21,815 nucleotides of DNA, taken from Crocinitomicaceae bacterium. GTDB lineage: Bacteria; Bacteroidota; Bacteroidia; Flavobacteriales_D; Crocinitomicaceae. This document shows positions 1 through 6,764 of this stretch, in pieces. The stretch covers positions 1-21,815 of the forward strand of contig JALWLM010000167.1 in the NCBI GenBank assembly GCA_027084145.1. Direction: 5' to 3'. How positions within the stretch are numbered: position 1 is the stretch's first letter; the number at the start of each line of letters is the position of its first letter. The notes below the pieces were generated by a model that was not told the origin of the DNA, ran no database searches, and saw only the letters and a program-made list of their open reading frames with translations. The position numbers and the translations under genes are program-made.

Positions 1-506
1 CCGGTTGCAATCGAGAACTTACCAACTGAAGTAACAACGGATTGTGCTTCTTTCCCAAATAGCCCCGTGGCAGATTGAACATCATAGAATGCAGTTGCTG
101 TTTTGTTTAGATCCGTTCCTAATGTGAATGCAGTATCTCTTATGTCATTTTTGTATGCCTGCAGTTCTGACCTTGATTTATCAAGATTAAGGTTCTTAAT
201 TTGCAAAAACTCGTGATTGAATGCTGCTGCTTTGTTTTTGGCTGCCCATAATGTAGCACCAATACCAACAACAGCAGCTCCCATCAGAACATATCTGTTA
301 GTTAGTAAATCAACAGCTCTCCCAAGCATAGGAATTTCCGATGACATCGAACGAAAAGCCATAGCATGTTTCATCTTTAGCTTGTCAACGCTTTGCCGCA
401 TTTTCTTATTTGCATTGATATAAGCGTTTTTACTTTGCTTTAATTTAGTATTAAAAAGCTTGTTTTTAAGCTCTAAAACCAGTTCTAATTTACTTTTTGC
501 TGCCAT
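1..506 (-). CDS. Phage tail tape measure protein, N-terminal part (runs off left edge)
   Basis: The ATG at 506 opens a frame with no stop down to base 1, giving about 168 codons of a longer protein. It starts MAAKSKLELVLELKNK and has a basic, helical first 60 residues. A hydrophobic Gly/Ala stretch follows at about 70-85 (YVLMGAAVVGIGATLWAA). After it comes a segment (NDIRDTAFTLGTDLNKTATA, then AFYDVQSATGLFGKEAQSV) that looks like the conserved head of TP901/Mu-type tape measure proteins. Such proteins set tail length and are threaded through the tube. It begins 8 bp after the tail-completion gene and is read in the same leftward direction. In Mu the tape measure gene normally follows the frameshifted chaperone, which here is 11 kb away on the other strand. 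The family call rests on this N-terminal pattern only. Confidence 0.8.
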   Translation of the reverse strand, partial: MAAKSKLELVLELKNKLFNTKLKQSKNAYINANKKMRQSVDKLKMKHAMAFRSMSSEIPMLGRAVDLLTNRYVLMGAAVVGIGATLWAAKNKAAAFNHEFLQIKNLNLDKSRSELQAYKNDIRDTAFTLGTDLNKTATAFYDVQSATGLFGKEAQSVVTSVGKFSIAT

Positions 507-514
507 AATGATAT

Positions 515-1015
515 TTATTTTAAAGCTCGCTTAATTTCAGCAAGCATCATACGTTCTACTTGTTTGCTTAAATAATGAGACTCCCCCATAAATTGTCTTT
601 TTGGAATCACCATCTTGCGAGTATGAGATTGAACAGTTATCTTGTCTTCGCCTCGTTTCCTAACATGGGTTTTTATATTAACTGTTCCCTTAAAACCTTC
701 ATTGTGTACCTGAGCATAAGGAACGTCTGTAGATATAATGATTTTGTAAGGTGACACTTTATGAGCTCTTATCGACCTTTTTAATCTTCCTGATTGTACA
801 AGTAAAGCTCTACTCCTTTTCTTCCGGTATTCATCTCTCTTACGCTTCGGCCATCGTTCAACACTTGTATCTATCCAATTAGCATCTCTAAACCGATTTT
901 TAAAAAACCGAACACTCACGGCTCCTGCTTTTACAGGGATTCTATCCAAGCTTTTACTAAGTTTATTAATATCATTTAAAAAGCCCATAAATCCGTTTTT
1001 AAAGGGTTTTAACAA
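515..1015 (-). CDS. Tail completion / virion morphogenesis protein (Mu gpG-, Phage_tail_S-like)
   Basis: This 166-residue basic protein carries the signature of the phage virion morphogenesis family (Mu gpG, P2 gpS). A central SGRLKRSI is followed by a beta segment and VPYAQVHNEG, and near the C-terminus PKRQFMGES corresponds to the usual 'P.R.FLG' motif. Family members act at the head-tail joining or tail completion step. Its start overlaps the end of the upstream gene by 17 bp, and the tape measure gene starts 8 bp after its stop, so it is in a tight leftward operon. The region between the two conserved motifs (Arg/Lys-rich, about 115-140) is typical of the family. The family is fairly secure; the exact assembly step is inferred. 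Confidence 0.8.
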   Translation of the reverse strand: MLKPFKNGFMGFLNDINKLSKSLDRIPVKAGAVSVRFFKNRFRDANWIDTSVERWPKRKRDEYRKKRSRALLVQSGRLKRSIRAHKVSPYKIIISTDVPYAQVHNEGFKGTVNIKTHVRKRGEDKITVQSHTRKMVIPKRQFMGESHYLSKQVERMMLAEIKRALK

Positions 1016-1529
1016 GGTTTCCGTTAATATCTACATCAACAGTGTCTTCTGGAGTCATATCCCATTTATCAGCAGGACAGTTTGCTTTTCCTGTGTACGG
1101 ACATTGATATGTAAGTACAACGGCTTTTTCGATTGCTTCCGGGTTAAAGCTCTCTTCAGATATAAGTTGTAATTTTCCTGTTTTCTCTGCTTCCACTCCT
1201 TCAACCAACTGATTAACAATGTCGGCAAAGTCAAAAATCTCTAAGGAACGAGTGTCATCAAAGGTGCTCGAAGTACTATGAAATTGCTCATATACAAGAT
1301 ATAGCGTAATTATAGCAATCGAACGATTCACTTGGTTGTTGGGATCATGACTAACGCTCCAACCAAACAGAACTGCAGGAAGTTTATGTATTTCAAATTT
1401 TCCCCAGTCATTGATTTGACCTTTATACAAATCGATATATTGTACTTTCTTAATATTGCTTGATGCGAACAATTGATTTGATTGAGTACTCAATAGAGTG
1501 TCTTTTATTTTTAAAAAAAGTTTTTTCAT
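999..1529 (-). CDS. Putative tail terminator-like phage protein
   Basis: A 176-residue protein with an alternating alpha/beta pattern and no clear motif that I can name. It begins with a Lys-rich amphipathic helix (MKKLFLKIKDTL). The middle has a beta segment (NRSIAIITLYLVYEQFH), and a helix (EIFDFADIVNQLVEGVE) precedes a second beta region. This order, plus its size and position just before the gpG-like gene, is what Mu gp37/gpU-type tail terminators show, but similarity is structural rather than motif-based. It overlaps the next gene by 17 bp. Upstream lies the only long gap in this cluster, 113 bp holding a candidate antisense RNA, so its leader is unlike that of its neighbours. It could also be another small neck or tail protein. 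Confidence 0.5.
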   Translation of the reverse strand: MKKLFLKIKDTLLSTQSNQLFASSNIKKVQYIDLYKGQINDWGKFEIHKLPAVLFGWSVSHDPNNQVNRSIAIITLYLVYEQFHSTSSTFDDTRSLEIFDFADIVNQLVEGVEAEKTGKLQLISEESFNPEAIEKAVVLTYQCPYTGKANCPADKWDMTPEDTVDVDINGNLVKTL

Positions 1530-1545
1530 TTTATCTGTTTTTTGC

Positions 1546-1553
1546 TATATTTG
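1546..1553 (+). promoter_or_regulatory. Bacteroidota-type -7 box for the candidate RNA
   Basis: TATATTTG matches the TAnnTTTG -7 element of the primary sigma factor in Bacteroidota. It points rightward, against the surrounding genes. A start about 7 bases downstream would be at 1559-1561, exactly where the outer helix of the candidate RNA begins. The expected -33 TTTG is only represented by a T-run (1521-1526), so the upstream box is weak. Confidence 0.5.
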
Positions 1554-1559
1554 CTTCGT

Positions 1560-1676
1560 GCAGGATAATAGGGAAAAGAGGTCTGCAAAGGTTGGCATAC
1601 GGTGAGCGCCGGTACTGACTTATAGATGAACATCGAAAGATGTTAGGTCTCTTTCCCACCGCTCCCTGCTTTTTTT
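1560..1676 (+). ncRNA. Candidate structured non-coding RNA, antisense to the leftward operon
   Basis: About 117 nt lying in the gap between two minus-strand genes and over the last codons of the portal gene. Visible pairing: GCAGG 1560-1564 with CCTGC 1665-1669; 1571-1584 with 1645-1657 (13 bp with one bulge, including two G-U pairs); a perfect 6-bp hairpin AACATC/GATGTT with a GAAA loop at 1629-1644; and an imperfect central hairpin 1589-1621 whose loop contains GAGCG (1604-1608), complementary to CGCTC at 1660-1664, a possible pseudoknot. Seven T residues (1670-1676) follow the outer helix like an intrinsic terminator. The GNRA loop, the wobble pairs, the T-run and the -7 box all point to the + strand. 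It is visibly more GC-rich than its surroundings. I do not recognise the family. Confidence 0.6.
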
Positions 1677-4210
1677 ATCACATATCCTTTCCTTACATCT
1701 TTTTCTTGCTTTAATAGTAATCTATACCACGTTCGTATTTCCAACTCTGTTCCATTTTTCATTCTAGCAGGTACAACAATAGTTGCATCCTGATAATATT
1801 TGATGTATAGTAGTTGAAAACTGTCTTTTGCGTAATCATTAATCCAAACTTCATCAGGGTTTTTAAGTATGTCTTCTATATATGGAAACAATTGATGTCT
1901 TTTAGCCCGTTTATATTTTTCTTCACTCACATGCTTTTTAAAGTTTTTCTCAAGAAGTATTATACTTCTTTTATAGTAATCCTTGAATCCCATAAAATTG
2001 GAATTCCCTTTCTTTCCGTCTATTCTAAACAGCTCATATACATTATCAGGAGTAATAGACGAATCAAGTTTCAATGCCTTTTTCCCTTTTTGCAACTCTT
2101 TAATACTTTTCAATGCAAAGGATTTGTAATTGAGAAAGTTGATGTTTTCAGGAAGACCTTTAATATTGTGATAAAACTGCTTGTTAGAGAATACTTTACG
2201 TATCTGTCCTCGGTTAATGTAGAATTGAGATTTTTTAAACTTATCTCCTAACATGTTTACAGCTTGTTTTCCTTTAGTTATGGCTTCTTTTTTAGGCGTA
2301 TAAGGATACTGTATCATCTCACATCTACACCCATAACCGTTCGGCGGCCATAAATTCATTGCTTCTTGATCAGAGAGTCTAAAAATTCGATTGTGAAGCA
2401 ATTCATGTTCGTTTCTTACTCTCCTGTCGCCTACTGTTATGTACTGTACATAAGGTATTATGTCTTGATCTGCAATTGCCCGGGCATAAGCTGCGGAATT
2501 TTGTCCAACGGCAACAGAAAGATTGTATTCTGTTCTAAGCCATGTTTCATTATATTTATTAGAAATATTATCAGCAAGCTTCTTAAAATCACTAAACGAT
2601 CGTATCTGAAGCTTTTCTTGATCAATCAATAATTGATTGAGTGATGCTAAGTATGCTTCTGTTTTAGACGCAGAGAATTCAAAGATATTAAGTTCCATCA
2701 TGGCAAGCATAAGAACATCAGGGTCGTTATATTTGATTTCAGAGTACCGGTTACCCCAACCTCTCCGTAAAGCTTGAAATAAGCGTAGATATTCAAGTAC
2801 GGTTCTTCGAGCTTGATTATCAAGAGATTTTTTGCCCTCCCATACATCTTTTGCTATCTGTGATGAAATATCGTTGATTTCGTCTTTGTATGCAGCCTCT
2901 ATTTCAAATAGATTGTGAGCATCACAGCATGAAACATCTTTATATCTTGGATGATTAACACCATTAATAGCATATATATCAAAAGGAATGTTACTTAATG
3001 ATGCGTCAATTGTCGGGTGTGTTTTTACTTTTTTTTTTCCGGAGATTGGCAAATTAAATCTCTTCGCAATCCAATCTTGATCTATTTCGTATTCACTCAT
3101 TGCTTCCCGGACAATACTCCAATGTTCAAGGATGTTAATTTCTTTTGTTGTGTCAAAGACAAACTTATCATTATCTGTAATTGGATAACCATGACTAGCC
3201 AAAAGAGGAAGTAAATAGTCGTTTACAATAAAAGCTATTTTACGTCGGTCAGATATAGCGATTCTATCTTGAAGATTACGTTCATGAACTTCGCTTTGGC
3301 TTCTCGAAGAACCGTTATCACTAAGCATTGTTCCTCCCACTATATTCTTAGATATTTCCTCGTCATTTCGCTTAACCATGTTGTCAAACACTTGGTAAGC
3401 ATCTTGACGGTTAGCCTCTTTAATTTCAATGTTAGTTCCTTCCGGGAATACACCATAGGCTGCTTCTCCAAGTTGCTGCAACATCGATTCAATTAAATCA
3501 AGTGTTGCATCATCTTGTTTTAATGTCGTGGCTGTTGTAAGTGGAATTCCAAAACGCTCACAGAACTCTGCCCAACTCTGCATAGCGTTTCTTTTCCAAA
3601 TGAGATTCGGAACAATGTTGTTAATTATTCCCATTGGATTGTCTCCCCGAACGTCAATGATCCAATTCTTATATAAGTCATTGTTGTATGATATTCGTTC
3701 TGACGTTCTCGACATGTCCGGAATAACTTCCTTAAGTTCCGGAAGTAAATTTCGTCTTGGGATAATGTCCAATTCAGGCTTATCTCCAAATGCAGTGAAC
3801 TCTATAACGGAATAACCGTAAAATATAGCATCAAGACAATGTTCTAGAAAATGATAAAACCACGAAGCATTGAATAGGTCCGTTTTGTTGCTGTCAACTT
3901 CTCCTGTCTTTTTGTCGATGATTTGAAATGTTGTGTTAAGCGTAGCATCTTTACGAAGTCTCATTTGAGAAGATAGATGTCCGTCAGTGGATAAATCTTC
4001 ATACAGATCCATTAGCATATCTCTTCTTGGAAGCTCATAATTTTGAGCAACCATTAAAGCTGTTCTCCATTTTTGAATATCTTTTCTTGAACGGTCTTTG
4101 AATTGATTAACAATCTTATCAATTATAGCCTTTGTATTAGGTTTGTAAGCTCTTGAAGCTTTACCTTCAAAGGTGATTTCGTTACCGTATTTGTCGTAAA
4201 TTTTAGCCAT
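1643..4210 (-). CDS. Portal (DUF935) - MuF head morphogenesis - C-terminal nuclease-like fusion protein
   Basis: An 855-residue three-part protein. Residues about 1-415 resemble the Mu gp29/DUF935 portal, the ring through which DNA enters and leaves the head. Residues about 520-640 form a MuF (Mu gpF/gp30) domain with the signature NEHELLHNRIF then WPPNGYGCRCEM. The last about 100 residues (YIEDILKNPDEVWI, YIKYYQDATIVV, WYRLLLKQEKDVRKGYVIKK) look like the phage-Barnase-EndoU-ColicinE5/D-RelE (PBECR) nuclease domains known on MuF proteins. Such domains are proposed to be effectors delivered with the DNA. I chose the start at 4210 because its ATG overlaps the upstream stop (TAATG) and gives MAKIYDKYG; an ATG two codons earlier (4216) is possible. 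The final AGSGGKET tail is encoded opposite the arm of the candidate RNA. The portal and MuF assignments are strong; the nuclease is moderately sure. Confidence 0.85.
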   Translation of the reverse strand: MAKIYDKYGNEITFEGKASRAYKPNTKAIIDKIVNQFKDRSRKDIQKWRTALMVAQNYELPRRDMLMDLYEDLSTDGHLSSQMRLRKDATLNTTFQIIDKKTGEVDSNKTDLFNASWFYHFLEHCLDAIFYGYSVIEFTAFGDKPELDIIPRRNLLPELKEVIPDMSRTSERISYNNDLYKNWIIDVRGDNPMGIINNIVPNLIWKRNAMQSWAEFCERFGIPLTTATTLKQDDATLDLIESMLQQLGEAAYGVFPEGTNIEIKEANRQDAYQVFDNMVKRNDEEISKNIVGGTMLSDNGSSRSQSEVHERNLQDRIAISDRRKIAFIVNDYLLPLLASHGYPITDNDKFVFDTTKEINILEHWSIVREAMSEYEIDQDWIAKRFNLPISGKKKVKTHPTIDASLSNIPFDIYAINGVNHPRYKDVSCCDAHNLFEIEAAYKDEINDISSQIAKDVWEGKKSLDNQARRTVLEYLRLFQALRRGWGNRYSEIKYNDPDVLMLAMMELNIFEFSASKTEAYLASLNQLLIDQEKLQIRSFSDFKKLADNISNKYNETWLRTEYNLSVAVGQNSAAYARAIADQDIIPYVQYITVGDRRVRNEHELLHNRIFRLSDQEAMNLWPPNGYGCRCEMIQYPYTPKKEAITKGKQAVNMLGDKFKKSQFYINRGQIRKVFSNKQFYHNIKGLPENINFLNYKSFALKSIKELQKGKKALKLDSSITPDNVYELFRIDGKKGNSNFMGFKDYYKRSIILLEKNFKKHVSEEKYKRAKRHQLFPYIEDILKNPDEVWINDYAKDSFQLLYIKYYQDATIVVPARMKNGTELEIRTWYRLLLKQEKDVRKGYVIKKAGSGGKET

Positions 4211-4650
4211 TACCATCTATGATTTTGAGTTTTATACTTAGAGCCTATTCTAACTTCTGCTTTTACCTTTCCATTATCATCTTCCAATAAAGGAAGATCT
4301 GCAATGATTTCATTCTTTGCTACAGATCGAAGCCAAGAGAGCGCATCTTCATATCTTTGAGATCTGTGTTCCGGAATAAGATTAGGCGCAACAGATGAAT
4401 ATAAATGATATAGTGTGCAATCAAGTGTAATCATCACAATGTACGGGTCTCTTGGATCAGGATTAGGAAGAGGATCATGTGCTTCAAATATTTTATCAAT
4501 GTCATATTTGCTCTTTAGAAAATTTTTAATTTGAGCAATAGCCATATTTTCTGCCTGTAATATTTTAGGCTGATAATCTTCAATAAGGATTTGTTTGATT
4601 TCCTGTCTGATAAGTGTATTGTAATCCGTATCAACTAAAAAACGAGCCAT
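4210..4650 (-). CDS. DUF1320 / Mu gp36-like head-tail connector protein
   Basis: A 146-residue protein of the Mu gp36 (DUF1320) kind, small alpha-helical proteins linked to neck formation. It shows the family layout: MARFLVDTDYNTLIRQEI at the start, a middle helical segment containing DPRDPYIVMITLDCTLYHLY, then a helix with HRSQRYEDALSWLRSVAKNE and a short acidic/basic tail. It starts 2 bp after the end of the large terminase gene, and its stop overlaps the portal start in TAATG, implying translational coupling. In Mu the gp36 gene lies after the capsid gene, so its place between terminase and portal is rearranged relative to Mu. The family call is good. Confidence 0.8.
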   Translation of the reverse strand: MARFLVDTDYNTLIRQEIKQILIEDYQPKILQAENMAIAQIKNFLKSKYDIDKIFEAHDPLPNPDPRDPYIVMITLDCTLYHLYSSVAPNLIPEHRSQRYEDALSWLRSVAKNEIIADLPLLEDDNGKVKAEVRIGSKYKTQNHRW

Positions 4651-4652
4651 AA

Positions 4653-6221
4653 TTAAAATCTATTTTTACGAGAGGAGATGATCTCCTTTCTTGTTTTTAA
4701 TCTTGTATTTGCTTTTGTGATAGGTCTTGCTCTGTTTAACTCCGAAATAGCAGACTGTAGAGCATCGGGACCGTCATCGTTTATGTTAGATCCTTTCTCA
4801 AAGGATAAGAGTTGCATTTCAAGCGTTTTAAAGTCGTTTTTCTCTTTATAAACTTCGTTAAAGAAGACGTTGCCTCGTTCGAAGAACCCAGACATGCTTT
4901 CAATTCGCTCGAACTTGTTTGTTTTACTCTTTTTGTCAGCAACCACCGGCACATAATAACCTCTTTTATCTCCCTCTTGATCAAAATCATTCACAAACTC
5001 ATCTTGCGCAAATAGTCCTTCTATCTTATAGCTTACATAGTACTTACTTAATTTTAAGTCCTCATATAAATCATAGAGCCATATAGCAGCATTGGTTCTC
5101 GACGTTCTGCGAACAAAACAATCAATCACATGAAATTCCCTACCTATTTTCCCTACCAATACAAGAGCCTTATAATCTCCGCTATCCTTGTACGAAAGGT
5201 CTCCATATACTTGAAGCATTTCATATTCTGAAAGACGGTTTCTTTTCTTCCATCTTATCCATTCGTTTTTAAACACCTTGCCTTCTTCAATAGGATTATC
5301 TTGATACTCTCTTTGAAATGAAAGCTCGCCTCGTTCCATTCTTATTTCTTCCCAATCTTCAAGTGAGTAGTATTCAGGCCATCCGCTTTTGCCATTGTCC
5401 ATTATTGCTTTGGCAATGATGATATGATGGTATATAGGTAATTTACGAAGTTTTCTTTCTTTAATAATTTGCTTAAAATGTTCACTCATTAAGTGGACAC
5501 ATGTGTTTTTAGAGAACCGGTTGTTAGCTTGAACATAACGCCGCTTCTCTTTTCCAAACGTACCCATGATGTCTTCCTTCAAATAGTCAAACAGCTCTTT
5601 AACTAACTTTGGATTTTTGCTTCTCTTCTTTGTATCAGCATCATCTACAGAGATATAATCCGGACGATATTCCATTTCACGAACACCACGAGGCGACTGA
5701 CCAATACCAAGTGCAAAGAAGTGAGTCCCGTCTGTGGTTGTAAACTTACCATCCGCCCAATCTCCTACTTTGAGCCTTGCTCCATAGTCGTGCTTTAACC
5801 GCTCGTTAGATTCAAGTTCTGCTTGTATGTCTGATAGAAGCTTTTTAGCTTTCGTTTCATTTTCTCCGATTAAGAGCATGAATTTTAGATCTTGCTTAGC
5901 CAGATACAAGTAAAGCGGAACACCTACATTGGCATGAACACTCTTTGCTCCTCCTCTAAAAATCCTCAATATCACATAAATAATGGGGTTCTCAATGATG
6001 AGTTTTGCAAACCTCTTATGATACCAAGCACATTTAGACTTTGCATAATGAGGCAAATAATACTCAAACCACTTAATGTAGTCTGATTCCAACTTTGTCA
6101 TTCTCTTTCTTCGCTCCGAAGGAGTTTCCTTAACTTCAACTTTGGTAGCTTTAATGATTGCATGACAATGGGCATCGTAATCGCTTAATATTCTTAATGC
6201 CTGTTTAGTGTTCATGTTCAA
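4653..6221 (-). CDS. Terminase large subunit (packaging ATPase-nuclease)
   Basis: A 522-residue TerL. The ATPase part shows a Walker A in the terminase form R-G-G-A-K-S at residues 89-94 and a Walker B hydrophobic strand ending in DD (DYISVDDAD, D193/D194). A coupling-motif-like QANNRFS lies around 231-237. The RNase H-like nuclease part follows, with D341 in VYGDLSY and DDGPDA at 482-487 as the metal-binding acidic residues. It packages DNA through the portal encoded two genes downstream, cleaving the concatemer or, in Mu-like phages, host-flanked DNA. The length is ordinary for the family and all key residues are present. The ATG at 6221 overlaps the small-subunit gene by 17 bp; an ATG two codons later (6215) is also possible. 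Confidence 0.93.
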   Translation of the reverse strand: MNMNTKQALRILSDYDAHCHAIIKATKVEVKETPSERRKRMTKLESDYIKWFEYYLPHYAKSKCAWYHKRFAKLIIENPIIYVILRIFRGGAKSVHANVGVPLYLYLAKQDLKFMLLIGENETKAKKLLSDIQAELESNERLKHDYGARLKVGDWADGKFTTTDGTHFFALGIGQSPRGVREMEYRPDYISVDDADTKKRSKNPKLVKELFDYLKEDIMGTFGKEKRRYVQANNRFSKNTCVHLMSEHFKQIIKERKLRKLPIYHHIIIAKAIMDNGKSGWPEYYSLEDWEEIRMERGELSFQREYQDNPIEEGKVFKNEWIRWKKRNRLSEYEMLQVYGDLSYKDSGDYKALVLVGKIGREFHVIDCFVRRTSRTNAAIWLYDLYEDLKLSKYYVSYKIEGLFAQDEFVNDFDQEGDKRGYYVPVVADKKSKTNKFERIESMSGFFERGNVFFNEVYKEKNDFKTLEMQLLSFEKGSNINDDGPDALQSAISELNRARPITKANTRLKTRKEIISSRKNRF

Positions 6222-6633
6222 TTAAGTACTGAATGTATTGTTTGTGATAACTTAGATGCATCTCAAGAAACTTAGTATCTACATCTTGACTTCCAAGCCA
6301 TTTATCATAGTCTTTAAAGACAGAAATGACACTTTGTATAGACACCTTATTATCAAGTCTCTCAAGGGCTCTTGTTAGCTTACTCAAGTCGTCAGAATTG
6401 AAGGACATTTTTTGTCCGGAAACTACTTTGTTAATCTCCTCAATAATAGCTTTTCTAATCTTATGAGGTGCTGCTTGTAATTCTGCTCTTTTCTCTCTCC
6501 ATTTATATTTCTTTACCCAACTACTAATGGTGTTCTCCGATACACCAACAGTCTCAGCAATAGACTTAGCTGTCCATCCATCTTCAATGTATAGTCTCTC
6601 GGCGTAAGCTCTTTTTCTTTCATTGATTTTCAT
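6205..6633 (-). CDS. Terminase small subunit-like HTH protein
   Basis: A 142-residue protein with an N-terminal helix-turn-helix at about residues 18-45 (TAKSIAETVGVSENTISSWV), followed by KKYKWREKR, a frequent sequel to the HTH in phage small terminases. The rest is helical (ERLDNKVSIQSVISVFKDYD) and would serve oligomerisation. It precedes TerL with a 17-bp overlap, the normal order for the DNA-recognition subunit of the packaging motor. It is the first gene of the leftward cluster. A TAATTTTG box (6639-6646, minus strand) ends 6 bp before its ATG, so the transcript may be nearly leaderless. Confidence 0.8.
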   Translation of the reverse strand: MKINERKRAYAERLYIEDGWTAKSIAETVGVSENTISSWVKKYKWREKRAELQAAPHKIRKAIIEEINKVVSGQKMSFNSDDLSKLTRALERLDNKVSIQSVISVFKDYDKWLGSQDVDTKFLEMHLSYHKQYIQYLIEHEH

Positions 6634-6638
6634 AATAG

Positions 6639-6646
6639 CAAAATTA
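6639..6646 (-). promoter_or_regulatory. Possible -7 box for the leftward packaging/head operon
   Basis: Read on the minus strand this is TAATTTTG, a full match to the TAnnTTTG consensus. It is so close to the ATG at 6633 that transcription would start at or next to the start codon. No clear -33 TTTG is present about 20 bp upstream, only T-rich sequence. Phage late genes may use a phage activator instead. Confidence 0.35.
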
Positions 6647-6709
6647 AATCTTTATATACTGAAAAATAGTTGTTTGTGCTATTTAATGAAATAAAACCTT
6701 TAAATAAGT

Positions 6710-6729
6710 ATATTCAATATATTGTATAT
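6710..6729. promoter_or_regulatory. AT-rich palindrome in the divergent promoter region
   Basis: ATATTCAATATATTGTATAT is a 20-bp dyad with one mismatched pair around a perfect CAATATATTG core. It lies between the two divergent operons, immediately upstream of the rightward -7 box. That position would suit a regulator controlling both directions, but AT-rich palindromes arise easily by chance. Confidence 0.3.
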
Positions 6730-6740
6730 CATTTAGTTAT

Positions 6741-6748
6741 TACATTTG
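6741..6748 (+). promoter_or_regulatory. Possible -7 box for the rightward capsid/tail operon
   Basis: TACATTTG matches TAnnTTTG. A TTG (6722-6724) sits at about the distance expected of a -33 element. The start of transcription would be near 6754, leaving about 10 nt of leader before the ATG at 6765. Confidence 0.45.
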
Positions 6749-6764
6749 TCTAAACCTTTTTTCA

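Noticed and set aside
1616..1657. Hammerhead-like elements (ATGA followed by GAAA) in the candidate RNA
   Set aside because: The GAAA is the loop of a perfect 6-bp hairpin rather than part of a core, and the CUGAUGA box is not present, so the known hammerhead core cannot form.
1560..1676. HDV-like ribozyme or tRNA-like fold for the candidate RNA
   Set aside because: Helix order does not match the HDV double pseudoknot, and there is no T-loop or anticodon arm of normal size.
1814..3815. Several + strand frames opposite the portal gene
   Set aside because: They are shadows of the strongly supported minus-strand portal-MuF gene, with low-complexity or Cys/Phe-rich compositions.
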